A stretch of 64,000 nt of DNA, from contig JAKSNH010000005.1 of assembly GCA_024399955.1 (NCBI GenBank), forward strand, positions 62,001-126,000. The letters run 5' to 3'. The position numbers and the translations under genes were made by a program. The notes under the pieces were generated by a model. That model made no database searches. It had not been told where the DNA came from and saw only the letters and a list, made by a program, of their open reading frames with translations. This DNA comes from Paludibacteraceae bacterium (GTDB lineage Bacteria > Bacteroidota > Bacteroidia > Bacteroidales > Paludibacteraceae). Shown piece by piece: positions 1-9,672 of this stretch. Position 1 is the stretch's first letter, and every line of letters starts with the position of its first letter.

Positions 1-910
1 CCAATAAATCGTAGTATGGTTTAGACGGCACACGTGCTATATTAGGATAGAAATAACGATACTCTGCGCCATAAGCGAAACTATCTATATCAACTTCGTG
101 ACGAAAGACAGTACTATATATTTGCGGAAGAGCAATCGCTTCTCCCTGCCACGAGTACTGAGATAAAAGTGTCAGTTTCTTTCCTTGCGCAGCACGCATG
201 AGATAGGGCATCAAGGTGCGCACATTGCTATAACGTTCGGTGTTGAATAAAATTATATTCTCCACACCATCCGCAAGCAACGTATTTAAAGAGTCAGCCA
301 ATATGCTCTTAATCGTAACAAACGAGCATGGGATATCTGTAACAAGTAATTGTTGCTGCAAAGCCTTTACGCTATTAGGAATCTCGTTAGCAGAAGCCTC
401 AATTAAGATGCAATGGATTGAATCCCGCCTTTGCTCCATCCAATTAACCATCGCCTTGGCCGAAACATCATCAGACGGATTGAATTGCAGCACATACGGA
501 TTATTCTCTATGCCCGGCACAGAAGATGAGAAGGGGAATAAGATGCGTTTCTGATGTACCAATGCCCACTCGGCAGCAATGCTGACCTGGGAGACATAAG
601 CAGGACCTATAATCATATCCATGCTATCCAATTCTGGACGAGCTAAAACCTCGCGCAGTTTATATGTAGATTTCTCTACATCGTAGGTATGTAATTCAAT
701 GGGAGCATAATCACGTTGAACTTCATTGATAGCCAACAACGCACCTAAATAATAGTGTACAAAACGATCCATGTTTTGATCGCGTTGTGAGGCATTACTT
801 TGCAAAGGAAGCATCATGGCAACACGCAAAGGCTCTTGCTGCGCCACCAACTGCCATGGAAGTGCTATGAGGCACACCAATAAAATGATATATTTATTCA
901 TCGTTTTCAT
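1..910 (-). CDS. Periplasmic-binding-fold (PBP1-type) protein, partial
   Basis: The gene runs off the left edge; 303 codons are visible. The N-terminus has a cleavable signal peptide (hydrophobic stretch about residues 6-22, cut near LVAQ), so the protein is exported. The mature part opens with RVAVMLPLQ and contains a DSMDMIIGP segment, typical of type I periplasmic ligand-binding folds (Peripla_BP_6-like). The ligand cannot be told. The chosen ATG overlaps the gldG stop as ATGA, so the two are probably translationally coupled; a second ATG lies 9 bp downstream. It is the last visible gene of a minus-strand run with the isomerase and gldG. Confidence 0.65.
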   Translation of the reverse strand, partial: MKTMNKYIILLVCLIALPWQLVAQQEPLRVAMMLPLQSNASQRDQNMDRFVHYYLGALLAINEVQRDYAPIELHTYDVEKSTYKLREVLARPELDSMDMIIGPAYVSQVSIAAEWALVHQKRILFPFSSSVPGIENNPYVLQFNPSDDVSAKAMVNWMEQRRDSIHCILIEASANEIPNSVKALQQQLLVTDIPCSFVTIKSILADSLNTLLADGVENIILFNTERYSNVRTLMPYLMRAAQGKKLTLLSQYSWQGEAIALPQIYSTVFRHEVDIDSFAYGAEYRYFYPNIARVPSKPYYDLL

Positions 911-2490
911 GCTATATATTTCTTTCTCCGAATTCCTAAAACCACCCCGCCCACAAGAGCTAAGAGAGCAATAGGAGTTATTATACTGATTGTCGTTATT
1001 TGTTGAGCTATTTGACGAGTTCGTTGATCATTCAGTAATCGCAAAGGTATATGTTTGCTGCGTAAGTCTATGAGTCCATTATTATCCGTGAGCCACAACA
1101 CAGCATTCACCAAAAAATCACGATTGCCAAATTGCATCTTCATGTATTGGTCATATCCCACAGGCAGAGGATTATTTTGTTGCCATTCACCCACCGCCAT
1201 TTGTGCACCAGCCACAACTATCTGACGAGTCTTAGGACTCACCTTGGTTATGGTTGCCTGCATATCTTCCGGAGGTAATCGATGCTCATATATCGAATGG
1301 AATTCGCCCTCTAAACTCATTGCAACCGGCAAAAAAGCCATCGTGAATATCTCCGGATGAATGGTTTGATCCATCAGGTTCACTTCGGCAGGTGCGCCCA
1401 CCATGGTTGATGCAGACGAAGTAGCCAACAGCACTTGTTTATGTATGCCATCTTCGCCACCTACTGCCTCTATTTGACTCGCCATCATAGTACGTACTTG
1501 TGACACATTCTTCGTGATAGGAGAAACCTCACTGGTCAATAGCAATGGTGCAAAGGTCCACGGCATCGGTTGGAATTGTGGGTTTTGCGCATCTCCACTT
1601 ACCTCAACCGGCATCATTCGGCATTGTAAATCCTGAATCAGCACAGGATTGATCCGCACACCATAACGAAATAACATATCTCGCAGTCCCCAGTCCTCAG
1701 CTATAATTGGAGTCAATCCGTTCTCTGTTAACATCTGATTCGAAAAGCGAACACCATCCAATAGCCACATCACACGACCACCATGCATAATATATTGGTC
1801 AATGATGAACTTATCGGTCTCCGAAAGAGCCTCGCGAGGATCCGCCACAATGACGGCTTTGTAATCATCTAGCACATCCGGAACATTTCCCAACATTCCT
1901 CGATCAATTTGATAGTAGTTACTTAACTCTCGACACCAATCATACACGTCTCGCTCACTTAACTCCCCATGTCCTTCTAAAAAGACAATGCGATCTACTT
2001 GCGTGGACTGTAAGTTATCAATGGCCTCTATCAAACGATATTCCAACGTCTCTATGCTTCCATTTAGGTTTTCTTCACCACTACATCCCAGATTATTTTG
2101 AATCAACTTAATCACTCTATGATGTCCTCTGTAAGTCAAAACAGCATAGGGATATAGATTAGTCTGCACCATCTGTCCATCCCGCGAACGTTCATGAACG
2201 ATAGTCGGTTGCAATTGATCCAAAAGAGTTAGGTCAACATCCTTCTCAACACAATAAGCATTAATAGTGCGCAATTCGTCAATCAGGTCATGCGTTGCCT
2301 GATTGAGGCGTTCAAAACCCGAATTATGTTTGCCTTCATCCAATAGCACTTGTATCTCCAATGGAGCATCCAATTGGGAAACGATAGTGCGTGTAGCAGG
2401 ACTAACCGAAAAACGTTTGTCTTCGGTTAGATCCCATCTGCCCCAGTTGAGGCTAAGAAGAATCAATACTATGTTAACGCAACGAATCAA
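907..2490 (-). CDS. gldG: GldG-family ABC transporter auxiliary protein
   Basis: About 527 residues resembling GldG, the periplasmic part of the GldAFG-type ABC transporter of Bacteroidota. An N-terminal membrane segment (about residues 3-19) is followed by the family hallmark DLTEDKRFSVS. A central domain has IVFLEGHGE and FIIDQYIMHGGRVMWLLD, and there is a C-terminal membrane helix (about residues 500-520) before RRKKYIA. No ATG fits: the start used is TTG at 2490, inside the end of the upstream isomerase gene, giving a 17-bp overlap. The GldF and GldA partners are not visible here, so its role (gliding/secretion or another export function) is unsettled. Confidence 0.75.
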   Translation of the reverse strand: MIRCVNIVLILLSLNWGRWDLTEDKRFSVSPATRTIVSQLDAPLEIQVLLDEGKHNSGFERLNQATHDLIDELRTINAYCVEKDVDLTLLDQLQPTIVHERSRDGQMVQTNLYPYAVLTYRGHHRVIKLIQNNLGCSGEENLNGSIETLEYRLIEAIDNLQSTQVDRIVFLEGHGELSERDVYDWCRELSNYYQIDRGMLGNVPDVLDDYKAVIVADPREALSETDKFIIDQYIMHGGRVMWLLDGVRFSNQMLTENGLTPIIAEDWGLRDMLFRYGVRINPVLIQDLQCRMMPVEVSGDAQNPQFQPMPWTFAPLLLTSEVSPITKNVSQVRTMMASQIEAVGGEDGIHKQVLLATSSASTMVGAPAEVNLMDQTIHPEIFTMAFLPVAMSLEGEFHSIYEHRLPPEDMQATITKVSPKTRQIVVAGAQMAVGEWQQNNPLPVGYDQYMKMQFGNRDFLVNAVLWLTDNNGLIDLRSKHIPLRLLNDQRTRQIAQQITTISIITPIALLALVGGVVLGIRRKKYIA

Positions 2491-4180
2491 GAACGGTTTG
2501 GTTAATGTTGATAGTATATTTTTGTCTCAATTCTTCAATCCACACTTTCTCCAAAGCATCTTGATAGTCATTAATTACTCGACCACGAACATCCGTATAT
2601 TCTACCGGTGCTTTAATCTTCTTGCCCAACAGCACAACTACCGGATAGGTCTCGCTTTCATACTTAGCACCCTTCACGCGGAAACCATATTGGTCAATAG
2701 CCATATTCTTGCCTTGCTCCCAAAGACCACGTTCTACTACCACGTACTTGGTGCTATCCGTATTAACACGAGATGCAATGTATGATTGAATAGAATCAGG
2801 ATTAGCCGTCTGCACAATCTTTTTGGCAGCCTTGGCATGAGTAGCGTCTTTAGCGTAGATAACTACACCTTTCCAACGGGGAGCATCCCAACTGTAATTA
2901 ACCTTATGGTCAGCAAAGAACTGCGCCAAACCTGCTTCGTCTTTTGAAGCACAATCCCATACTTTATCTAAACTGATATCAAACAACAAAATACCATCGT
3001 GGTACTCTTGCACTAAATGACGGAACTCCTCGTATTTTTCCTCCAAATGGCTATCAGCATATTCACGAACGGCCTCATCGGACAATGAATCCGGCAAGTT
3101 ATATTCCTGACGAGTCTTGCGAATAAACGATTTGTCGGCCTCCTTGCTGCGTTCATCGCGTAACACATTCTTTTCAATCTGAGCACGAATACTATCCAAC
3201 GGCTGCACACCACGTTGCGCATTTTTATGAATAATATGCCAACCAAAGCGACTACGGAAAGGTTCACTTACTGTACCCGACTCCATTCCAAAAGCAACGT
3301 CCTCAAAGGCTTTTACCATCATCCCACGACCAAACCAACCTAAATCACCACCTCGCATGGCCGAACCTTTATCATCACTTTGCGACTTTGCCAACTGAGC
3401 AAAATCGGCTCCTTCCTTAGCCAGCAAGTACAAACTATCAATCACTTGTTTAGCTTTCATATTAGCTATACTATCTGCACCTGGCACCATCTTCATAATA
3501 TGTGCCGCAGATACTTCTGCATGCGGCTGCTCTTCCTCTACCCAAGCAAAGTGATAGCCGTACGGGCTACGGAAGATAGGAGTTATTCCACCTACCGGAG
3601 TATTAAACACAGCATCTTCCAAGGGATATACAAAACGGAAAGGAGTCACCCAACCTAACTCAGCATCTCCCTTAACGGAACTCTCCTGAGCAGCCACATC
3701 AAAGAAACCTTCTCCATTCAGCACACGCTGACGCAAAGCCGTTATCTTTGCTAACGCCGCTTGTTGAATTGAATCCGGAGCGTCTTTAGAACATTCCACA
3801 GCGATGTGCGCAGCACGACGGTCTATGCACATGCGATTATAACTCAAACGAATCAAACTATCCAATGCCTCTGCATCCTGCATATACTTAGGAGTAGCCT
3901 GGGCACGATAGCCTTTCAACTCATCTTTGAAAGCCTGCGTGGTATCTATACCATTTGCTTCGGCCTCCATTACTTTTAACTTAAAGTTAATAAACATCTC
4001 CAAATACTCATCCAACGACAGCGTATCTGTCGAAGCCGTATGGTTCTTGTCATAGATGTACTTAAACTCAGAGACCTTAATCTCTTGACCGTTAATAGTT
4101 AATAACGTAGGATCATTTTGTGCATTTGCCCCCAAAGCGAAGAAACATAATGCCACCAAGGAAAATAAACGATTTTTCAT
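2474..4180 (-). CDS. Peptidyl-prolyl isomerase with two PpiC/parvulin domains (SurA/PrsA-like)
   Basis: A 568-residue exported foldase. A signal peptide (residues 1-20, ending ANAQ) is followed by a SurA-like N-terminal helical region (about 25-115). Two parvulin domains follow, about 120-215 and 225-320; both show the family pattern, GELGW-like (DAELGWV; GGDLGWFGRG) and GYHFAWV / GWHIIH. The remaining 250 residues have no recognised catalytic motif. It probably helps fold outer-membrane proteins in the periplasm. A strong promoter lies upstream, and the last 17 bp overlap gldG, pointing to one operon. Confidence 0.85.
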   Translation of the reverse strand: MKNRLFSLVALCFFALGANAQNDPTLLTINGQEIKVSEFKYIYDKNHTASTDTLSLDEYLEMFINFKLKVMEAEANGIDTTQAFKDELKGYRAQATPKYMQDAEALDSLIRLSYNRMCIDRRAAHIAVECSKDAPDSIQQAALAKITALRQRVLNGEGFFDVAAQESSVKGDAELGWVTPFRFVYPLEDAVFNTPVGGITPIFRSPYGYHFAWVEEEQPHAEVSAAHIMKMVPGADSIANMKAKQVIDSLYLLAKEGADFAQLAKSQSDDKGSAMRGGDLGWFGRGMMVKAFEDVAFGMESGTVSEPFRSRFGWHIIHKNAQRGVQPLDSIRAQIEKNVLRDERSKEADKSFIRKTRQEYNLPDSLSDEAVREYADSHLEEKYEEFRHLVQEYHDGILLFDISLDKVWDCASKDEAGLAQFFADHKVNYSWDAPRWKGVVIYAKDATHAKAAKKIVQTANPDSIQSYIASRVNTDSTKYVVVERGLWEQGKNMAIDQYGFRVKGAKYESETYPVVVLLGKKIKAPVEYTDVRGRVINDYQDALEKVWIEELRQKYTININQTVLDSLR

Positions 4181-4246
4181 ATCTTAAAAATAAAATTTTT
4201 AGTTTACATACAACAATTGCGCCACCTTATCACGCAAATTAGCGTG

Positions 4247-4278
4247 CAAAGGTACACAAAAAATCGCATATATGCAAA
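4247..4278 (-). promoter_or_regulatory. Promoter of the PpiC-domain isomerase operon
   Basis: Read on the minus strand: TTTG (4278-4275), 20-bp spacer, TACCTTTG (4254-4247). The -33 box continues as TTTGCATATATGC. Just upstream (about 4287-4315) three T/A-tracts are phased at roughly 10 bp, which may bend the DNA. About 40 bp here closely matches the uvrB promoter. Confidence 0.8.
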
Positions 4279-4325
4279 TTTATTTGGGGATTTTTCAGGA
4301 TTTTATAGATTTTTCGGCCATTTAG

Positions 4326-6353
4326 TTATCCCTGAATAGCTTCCCATCTCGCCTCCATTTGGAATAATTCGTCCCTAAGTAACGCCGCCATTTTGAAATC
4401 CAAGTTTTTGGCTGCATCCAACATTCGCTTGCGCTGCGCATCAATTGCCTTGTACAATTCCTTTGCCGTCATGGACTGCCATGGAGCACGTTTCCAACTG
4501 TCACGAATCGTTTGTTCTACCTTCTCTTGTTCGGCTTGCGCACTTCGGAACAAAGCTTCTAACGGATTGGAAGTCATGGCTTTACGAACGGCACGAGGTG
4601 TGATATGATGTTCCTCATTATATAGAATTTGCTTAGCCCTACGACGATTGGTTTCATCGATAGTCATTTGCATGGAACGAGTTATTTTGTCTCCATACAT
4701 AATCACTTTTCCTTCGATATGTCGAGCAGCTCGTCCTGCTGTTTGTGTCAAAGAGCGATGATCTCGCAAAAACCCCTCTTTATCAGCATCCAAAATAGCC
4801 ACCAAACTGACCTCAGGCAAATCCAATCCTTCACGCAGCAGATTAACACCTACCAGCACATCATATTGACCTTGACGCAGATCTTCCATAATCTTCACCC
4901 GCTCTATGGTATCAATATCCGAATGGATATACGCACTCTTTACACCATACTTGCGCAGGTATTCGTCCATCTCCTCAGCCATTCGTTTGGTAAGTGTAGT
5001 CACTAATACGCGCTGATGCTTATCAACACGCAATTGAATCTCTTCCATCAGGTCATCCACTTGATGCGTAGTGGGACGTACTTCTATCTCGGGATCTAGT
5101 AGTCCGGTAGGACGAATCAATTGGTCCACCACGATGCCTTCAGACTTCTCCAATTCATATTCCGCAGGTGTGGCAGAGCAAAAAATCACCTGCCCTACTT
5201 TGTTCTCCCATTCCTCAAAGGTCAATGGACGATTATCCCTTGCCGCAGGCAATCGAAAACCATAGTTAACTAGGTTTTCTTTGCGGGCCTTATCTCCGCC
5301 ATACATAGCATGAATCTGAGGCACCGTTACATGGCTCTCATCTATGATGAGCAGCATGTCTTTAGGGAAGTAATCCAATAAACAATACGGAGGTGTTCCG
5401 GGCTCACGACCATCAAAGTAACGACTATAATTTTCCACACCCGAACAGTAACCTAATTCTTGTATCATCTCAATGTCATATTTGACCCGTTCTTCGATAC
5501 GTTCAGCATACTGGTTTTCTCCTATTTCCTGAAAATAATTCACCTGATTAGCCAGGTCTAATTTGATTTGTGCCACCGCACTTTCTATGCGAGCGGGAGA
5601 AGTGCAGAATATAGTAGCCGGATAGATATTCAGATGCTCAAAATGCTCTAAAACACGCATTGAACCCGGTTCCAACTGTAAGATTTCTTCCACTTCATTT
5701 CCCCAAAAAACAACCCTAAAAATCTCGTCACTATATGCCGAACAAATATCTACAGTATCTCCTTTTACACGAAAACGGCCTCTGACTAAATCAATATCAT
5801 TGCGTATATAGGAAGCATCCACTAATTGCCGCAGCAAATGTTCCATCCCCTGCTGATCTCCCTTGCGGACTGTCAAACACGATTGACTAAAGTCCTGAGG
5901 ATTACCTATGCCATATAAACAACTAACCGACGAAATAACCACCACATCTTTGCGTCCACTTAGCAAAGCAGCCGTGGCACTCAAACGCAAACGGTCAATC
6001 TCCATGTTAACACTCAGGTCTTTCTCAATGTATGTATCCGTTTGCGGAATATATGCCTCGGGTTGATAATAGTCATAATACGACACAAAGTACTCCACCG
6101 CGTTATTGGGGAAAAAGCCCTTCATCTCACTATACAACTGAGCCGCCAACGTTTTATTGTGACTCAAAATAAGTGTAGGACGATTGATTTGAGCAATTAC
6201 ATTGGCCATCGTAAATGTTTTACCGGAACCCGTAACACCCAATAAGGTTTGTGCAGGAGCACCATGATGAACACCATTCACCAATTGGCGAATAGCTTCC
6301 GGCTGGTCACCCGTAGGGACAAAAGGAGATATTAATTTGAATTGATCTGCCAT
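4326..6353 (-). CDS. uvrB: Excinuclease ABC subunit B
   Basis: The 675-residue damage-recognition helicase of nucleotide excision repair, normal length. Walker A GVTGSGKT is at residues 39-46; the beta-hairpin region YYDYYQPEAYIP and the helicase motif LLREGLDLPEVSLV are present. The C-terminal UVR motif (NLDFKMAALLRDEL) binds UvrC/UvrA. The start is the ATG of MADQFKLISPF, 9 bases downstream of the -7 box; an ATG further upstream lies before the promoter and would add a tail without homology. Confidence 0.97.
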   Translation of the reverse strand: MADQFKLISPFVPTGDQPEAIRQLVNGVHHGAPAQTLLGVTGSGKTFTMANVIAQINRPTLILSHNKTLAAQLYSEMKGFFPNNAVEYFVSYYDYYQPEAYIPQTDTYIEKDLSVNMEIDRLRLSATAALLSGRKDVVVISSVSCLYGIGNPQDFSQSCLTVRKGDQQGMEHLLRQLVDASYIRNDIDLVRGRFRVKGDTVDICSAYSDEIFRVVFWGNEVEEILQLEPGSMRVLEHFEHLNIYPATIFCTSPARIESAVAQIKLDLANQVNYFQEIGENQYAERIEERVKYDIEMIQELGYCSGVENYSRYFDGREPGTPPYCLLDYFPKDMLLIIDESHVTVPQIHAMYGGDKARKENLVNYGFRLPAARDNRPLTFEEWENKVGQVIFCSATPAEYELEKSEGIVVDQLIRPTGLLDPEIEVRPTTHQVDDLMEEIQLRVDKHQRVLVTTLTKRMAEEMDEYLRKYGVKSAYIHSDIDTIERVKIMEDLRQGQYDVLVGVNLLREGLDLPEVSLVAILDADKEGFLRDHRSLTQTAGRAARHIEGKVIMYGDKITRSMQMTIDETNRRRAKQILYNEEHHITPRAVRKAMTSNPLEALFRSAQAEQEKVEQTIRDSWKRAPWQSMTAKELYKAIDAQRKRMLDAAKNLDFKMAALLRDELFQMEARWEAIQG

Positions 6354-6361
6354 AGAACGTG

Positions 6362-6393
6362 CAAAGGTACACAAAAAAAAGCATATACGCAAA
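6362..6393 (-). promoter_or_regulatory. uvrB promoter
   Basis: Minus strand: TTTG (6393-6390), 20-bp spacer, TACCTTTG (6369-6362), then GCACG. The ATG of uvrB is only 9 bases below the -7 box, so the mRNA leader must be almost absent. The extended -33 is TTTGCGTATATGC. Confidence 0.8.
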
Positions 6394-6426
6394 TTTATTT
6401 GCAAGATGACAAAAAAAATAAATAAA

Positions 6427-6458
6427 TTTGCATAATCCAAAAAAAAGTTGTACCTTTG
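6427..6458 (+). promoter_or_regulatory. Promoter of the polysaccharide operon at 6490
   Basis: TTTG (6427-6430), 20-bp spacer, TACCTTTG (6451-6458). It diverges from the uvrB promoter; the two -33 boxes are about 34 bp apart and both sit in an AAATAAATTTGC context. Confidence 0.8.
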
Positions 6459-6489
6459 CACTTGCAAAGTATGTCTAAATCAAAATATC

Positions 6490-7386
6490 ATGGCAAATAA
6501 GAGACCTATTTTCATGGAAAAGTGGTGGATGGACGCTGTTTGTGCCGGCAAATATTGGGAGGAAATCCTGCCCGACATGCCCACCCTTATTCGCAAACGC
6601 TGGTGGATGCGTTATATTGTAATGCCTCAACAAACACAGATTGGTGGCATGTGGGTAGATCCTGATACCTGCACCATGCCTCAGGCGCAAGATTTGGCTA
6701 AGCAGATTGATGCCAAGTTGGCGGATATGCACCTATCTTATTACTACCAACAATATCCAGTAGACAGTCCTCTTCCCGAGTACATGCGCGCGATAGGATA
6801 TAAGGTAAAGGAACGCGTCACATATCGCATCAACGATTTAAGTGATTTGGACAAGGTGATTGGGGCTTTCTCCAAGAATAAGAAACGGCAGTTACAAAAA
6901 GCACTTAGTCTGCATGCTGAACGCGATATGGATGCCGAAACCTTTTATCAATTCCACGCCAAATGTATGGATGATCGTAATCGTCGAGTAAGTTACGAAC
7001 GTGAGTTCTTGTTGGTTTTAGACCGCAAGGCCAGACGTGCCAACCAAGGACGCATCCTGTCCATTTGCAATGCTGATGGGGAAGTGTATGCCGCAGCGTA
7101 TCTGGTTTGGGACGATCGATACATGTACTACTTGATGCCCACTTTTGCTCCTGCCCATAAAGACTCCGGAGCCGGTGCTTTATTGGTACTGGAAGCTATC
7201 AAGATGGCACGCGAGTTAGGTGTTGCTTTTGATTTTGAAGGCAGCATGCACCGCGGAGTGGCAAACCATTACAAACAGTTTGGAGCAACTCCTACCATCT
7301 ATTATAGCGTAAGTAAAGTCTATAAATGGTATTTCTATATTCCTTTAGCAATTAACTGGTTAAGAAACCTTAAATACGGGTTATGA
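6490..7386 (+). CDS. FemAB/GNAT-like acyltransferase
   Basis: 298 residues. The second half has the Acetyltransf_6/FemAB-like pattern: KNKKRQLQKAL, then ILSICNADGEVYAAAYLVWD, a GAGALLVLEAIKMARELG helix and FDFEGSMHRGVANHYKQFGA. Such proteins use acyl-CoA or aminoacyl-tRNA donors; the substrate here is unknown. It begins an operon with GT4, flippase and GT2 genes, suggesting modification of a surface glycan. The start is the ATG of MANKRPIF; an earlier in-frame codon lies inside the promoter. Confidence 0.7.
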   Translation: MANKRPIFMEKWWMDAVCAGKYWEEILPDMPTLIRKRWWMRYIVMPQQTQIGGMWVDPDTCTMPQAQDLAKQIDAKLADMHLSYYYQQYPVDSPLPEYMRAIGYKVKERVTYRINDLSDLDKVIGAFSKNKKRQLQKALSLHAERDMDAETFYQFHAKCMDDRNRRVSYEREFLLVLDRKARRANQGRILSICNADGEVYAAAYLVWDDRYMYYLMPTFAPAHKDSGAGALLVLEAIKMARELGVAFDFEGSMHRGVANHYKQFGATPTIYYSVSKVYKWYFYIPLAINWLRNLKYGL

Positions 7387-8438
7387 AAGTTCTGTATCTA
7401 AGTGCATGGTATCCTACTGAGCGTGATCAGATGGCCGGCTTGTTTGTTCAAAAACACGTCGAGGCGGTGCGTGCACAAGGAGCAGAGGTGCGGGTTCTTT
7501 ACACCGAAGAAAAAGGTTGGCGATATTGGCGCACTATGTGCCGCAAATGGCAAGCATTACGGAATGAGGGATGGCGACCGGATATAATACAGATGAATGT
7601 GCTGGATAAAAACGGAGTTTGGGCTTGGCTACTATGGAAAATCTATCACATTCCGTATATCATTGTGGAGCATTGGAGTGGCTATCTGCCTGCTAACTTC
7701 TCGTTCAAAGGCGGCTGGCACGGATGGCTGATGCGCAAGATTGCCAAAGAAGCCAAGTGTATTCTGCCTGTCAGCCAAATGTTAGAAGATGCCATGAAAA
7801 AATGTGGCATACAAAACAACCAATGGGAACGCATACATAACGTGGTGGATGACTTCTTCTATGAAGAAACAAGCAAGGGAAGTCGTTCTGGCAGAGAGAG
7901 TGAGACGGTTTGGTTGTTGCATGTCAGTTGTTTTGACGAAAAGGCTAAAAACACCCAAGGTATTTTGCGAGCATATCAACAAGCACTTGCTTCGCGACCT
8001 AATCTGCACCTAACCATGGTCGGAGCAGGCGTCGATTGGCAACAAAGTAAAGACTATGCCACCAAGATAGGTCTAACCGATGAACAGGTGCGATGGACCG
8101 GTGAGTTACCTCCTCAAGAGGTATGCCACGAGATGCAACAGGCGGACTGCTTCGTCCTATTCTCCAACTACGAAAACGCTCCGGTTGTACTAAGCGAATG
8201 CTTAGCCGTCGGACTACCCGTCATCAGCAGCCGCGCCGGAGGAATACCGGAAATGATAGATGAACAATGCGGTCAGTTAGTCCCCGTTAAAGACGAACAA
8301 GCCCTAACTCAAGCTATGATTCAATTCGACACAACGCAATATAACATTGAGAATCTGCACCAACATGGTGAACAATACCGTTTCTCCTCGGTCGGAAAAC
8401 AGTTAATGAACATCTATGACTATGCCATCCAGTCTTAA
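7383..8438 (+). CDS. Glycosyltransferase family 4
   Basis: 351 residues with the two-Rossmann GT-B layout. The N-terminal half opens MKVLYLSAWYPTERDQMAGLFV; the C-terminal half carries the GT4 E-x7-E motif within ENAPVVLSECLAVGLPVISS (about residues 260-280), which binds the nucleotide sugar. It starts at an ATGA overlap with the upstream stop and overlaps the flippase gene by 23 bp. Sugar and acceptor cannot be told. Confidence 0.88.
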   Translation: MKVLYLSAWYPTERDQMAGLFVQKHVEAVRAQGAEVRVLYTEEKGWRYWRTMCRKWQALRNEGWRPDIIQMNVLDKNGVWAWLLWKIYHIPYIIVEHWSGYLPANFSFKGGWHGWLMRKIAKEAKCILPVSQMLEDAMKKCGIQNNQWERIHNVVDDFFYEETSKGSRSGRESETVWLLHVSCFDEKAKNTQGILRAYQQALASRPNLHLTMVGAGVDWQQSKDYATKIGLTDEQVRWTGELPPQEVCHEMQQADCFVLFSNYENAPVVLSECLAVGLPVISSRAGGIPEMIDEQCGQLVPVKDEQALTQAMIQFDTTQYNIENLHQHGEQYRFSSVGKQLMNIYDYAIQS

Positions 8439-9672
8439 GACTATCATTCAGCAATTACGCACGAGTAAAATCTTAGAGAATTATTCGTACATGACGGCGC
8501 TGCAGATAGCAAGTGCGCTGATTGGATTTATTATCTACCCCATCGTGATTCGGAGAATTGGTGCAGAAGGATACGGATTATATGCATTTACCCTATCCAT
8601 TGTACTATATTTTCAAATTGTTATAGACGGAGGGTTAAATTTTCCTGCCGTGAGAGCAGTATCTGAAAATAGAGACAATCCACATCGTCTATCCGAAATT
8701 GTATCTTCGGTTTTGGTGACTAAAAGTATCCTTTTTGTTGGAATGGCCCTGACAGCAGCATTCGTGGTATATTATATCCCAATGTTGAGAGTCCATTGGA
8801 TATTATTTGGAATTATTTTTATTCAAAATAGTATTGATATTCTATTCCCACAATGGTACTTTCAAGGGATGAAGCAAATGAAAGTTCCCTCCATCATCAA
8901 TTTCATCTGCCGCCTCTTGCAAATACCGTTGGTTGTTTGGCTCATCCAGGACGAAACAGATTTGATTCTCTATGCCGGCATAGTTAGTGGAACGATGCTG
9001 ATGGGTGCTATCTATGTCATGGGCTATATGTTAACCCATGGTATCCATCTGCATATGCCAAAGTGGGCACAAATAAAATCGCTATGTCAGGATGGTTGGC
9101 CGTTCTTTCTAACCGATTTAGCAGGCAACATAAAGGAACGTGTACTAACCAATCTGATTGGTGTTTATTTAGGCATGAGAGAGGTGGCTATCTACGATTT
9201 GGCAACTAAAGTGGTGCAGATTCCACGACTCTTTACCCAAAGTATCAATAAGGCCATTTTCCCCGAAGTAGTTGTTAAAGCCACTAAAGAACGGATACAA
9301 AAAATCTTACGTTACGAACGAGGAATAGGAATAGTCATGAGCATTGCTGTAATTGCAGTAGGATATTGGATAATATGGATATTAGGAGGACATAACATGT
9401 TAGATGCTTATCCGCTGGCAATTATTCTTAGTTTGAGTATTTATACATGGCTGGTTACCGGAGGCTATCTGCAATTCGCTTTCATCCCATCTGGGAACTA
9501 TCACCTCGTGACATGGAATCAAGTTGCAGCATTACTCAGTTGCTTGCTTTTGTGCTTTGCCGGATTACAATTAGGCTTGGGGGTGTATGCCATCGTGATT
9601 GCCCTCTCTCTTTCAGGTTTCGTAGAGATAGGTTTTTGTCGAATCATGTGTAAGAAAAAACAATTATTATGA
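8416..9672 (+). CDS. Polysaccharide flippase (MATE/Wzx-like)
   Basis: 418 residues, almost entirely hydrophobic with about 12 membrane helices. It begins with the oligosaccharide-flippase pattern LQIASALIGFIIYPIVIRRIGAEGYGLYAF-type N-terminal helices. It should move lipid-linked glycan units across the inner membrane. ATG 8416 overlaps the GT4 gene; an ATG six bases later is equally possible. It ends in an ATGA overlap with the next GT gene. Confidence 0.85.
   Translation: MTMPSSLKTIIQQLRTSKILENYSYMTALQIASALIGFIIYPIVIRRIGAEGYGLYAFTLSIVLYFQIVIDGGLNFPAVRAVSENRDNPHRLSEIVSSVLVTKSILFVGMALTAAFVVYYIPMLRVHWILFGIIFIQNSIDILFPQWYFQGMKQMKVPSIINFICRLLQIPLVVWLIQDETDLILYAGIVSGTMLMGAIYVMGYMLTHGIHLHMPKWAQIKSLCQDGWPFFLTDLAGNIKERVLTNLIGVYLGMREVAIYDLATKVVQIPRLFTQSINKAIFPEVVVKATKERIQKILRYERGIGIVMSIAVIAVGYWIIWILGGHNMLDAYPLAIILSLSIYTWLVTGGYLQFAFIPSGNYHLVTWNQVAALLSCLLLCFAGLQLGLGVYAIVIALSLSGFVEIGFCRIMCKKKQLL

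Noticed and set aside
240..554. Plus-strand frame opposite the left-edge gene
   Set aside because: It is antisense to the clear periplasmic-binding-fold coding sequence and resembles nothing known.
6448..6489. Upstream in-frame extension of the FemAB/GNAT-like gene
   Set aside because: It would start inside the promoter (-7 box 6451-6458); the ATG at 6490 fits better.
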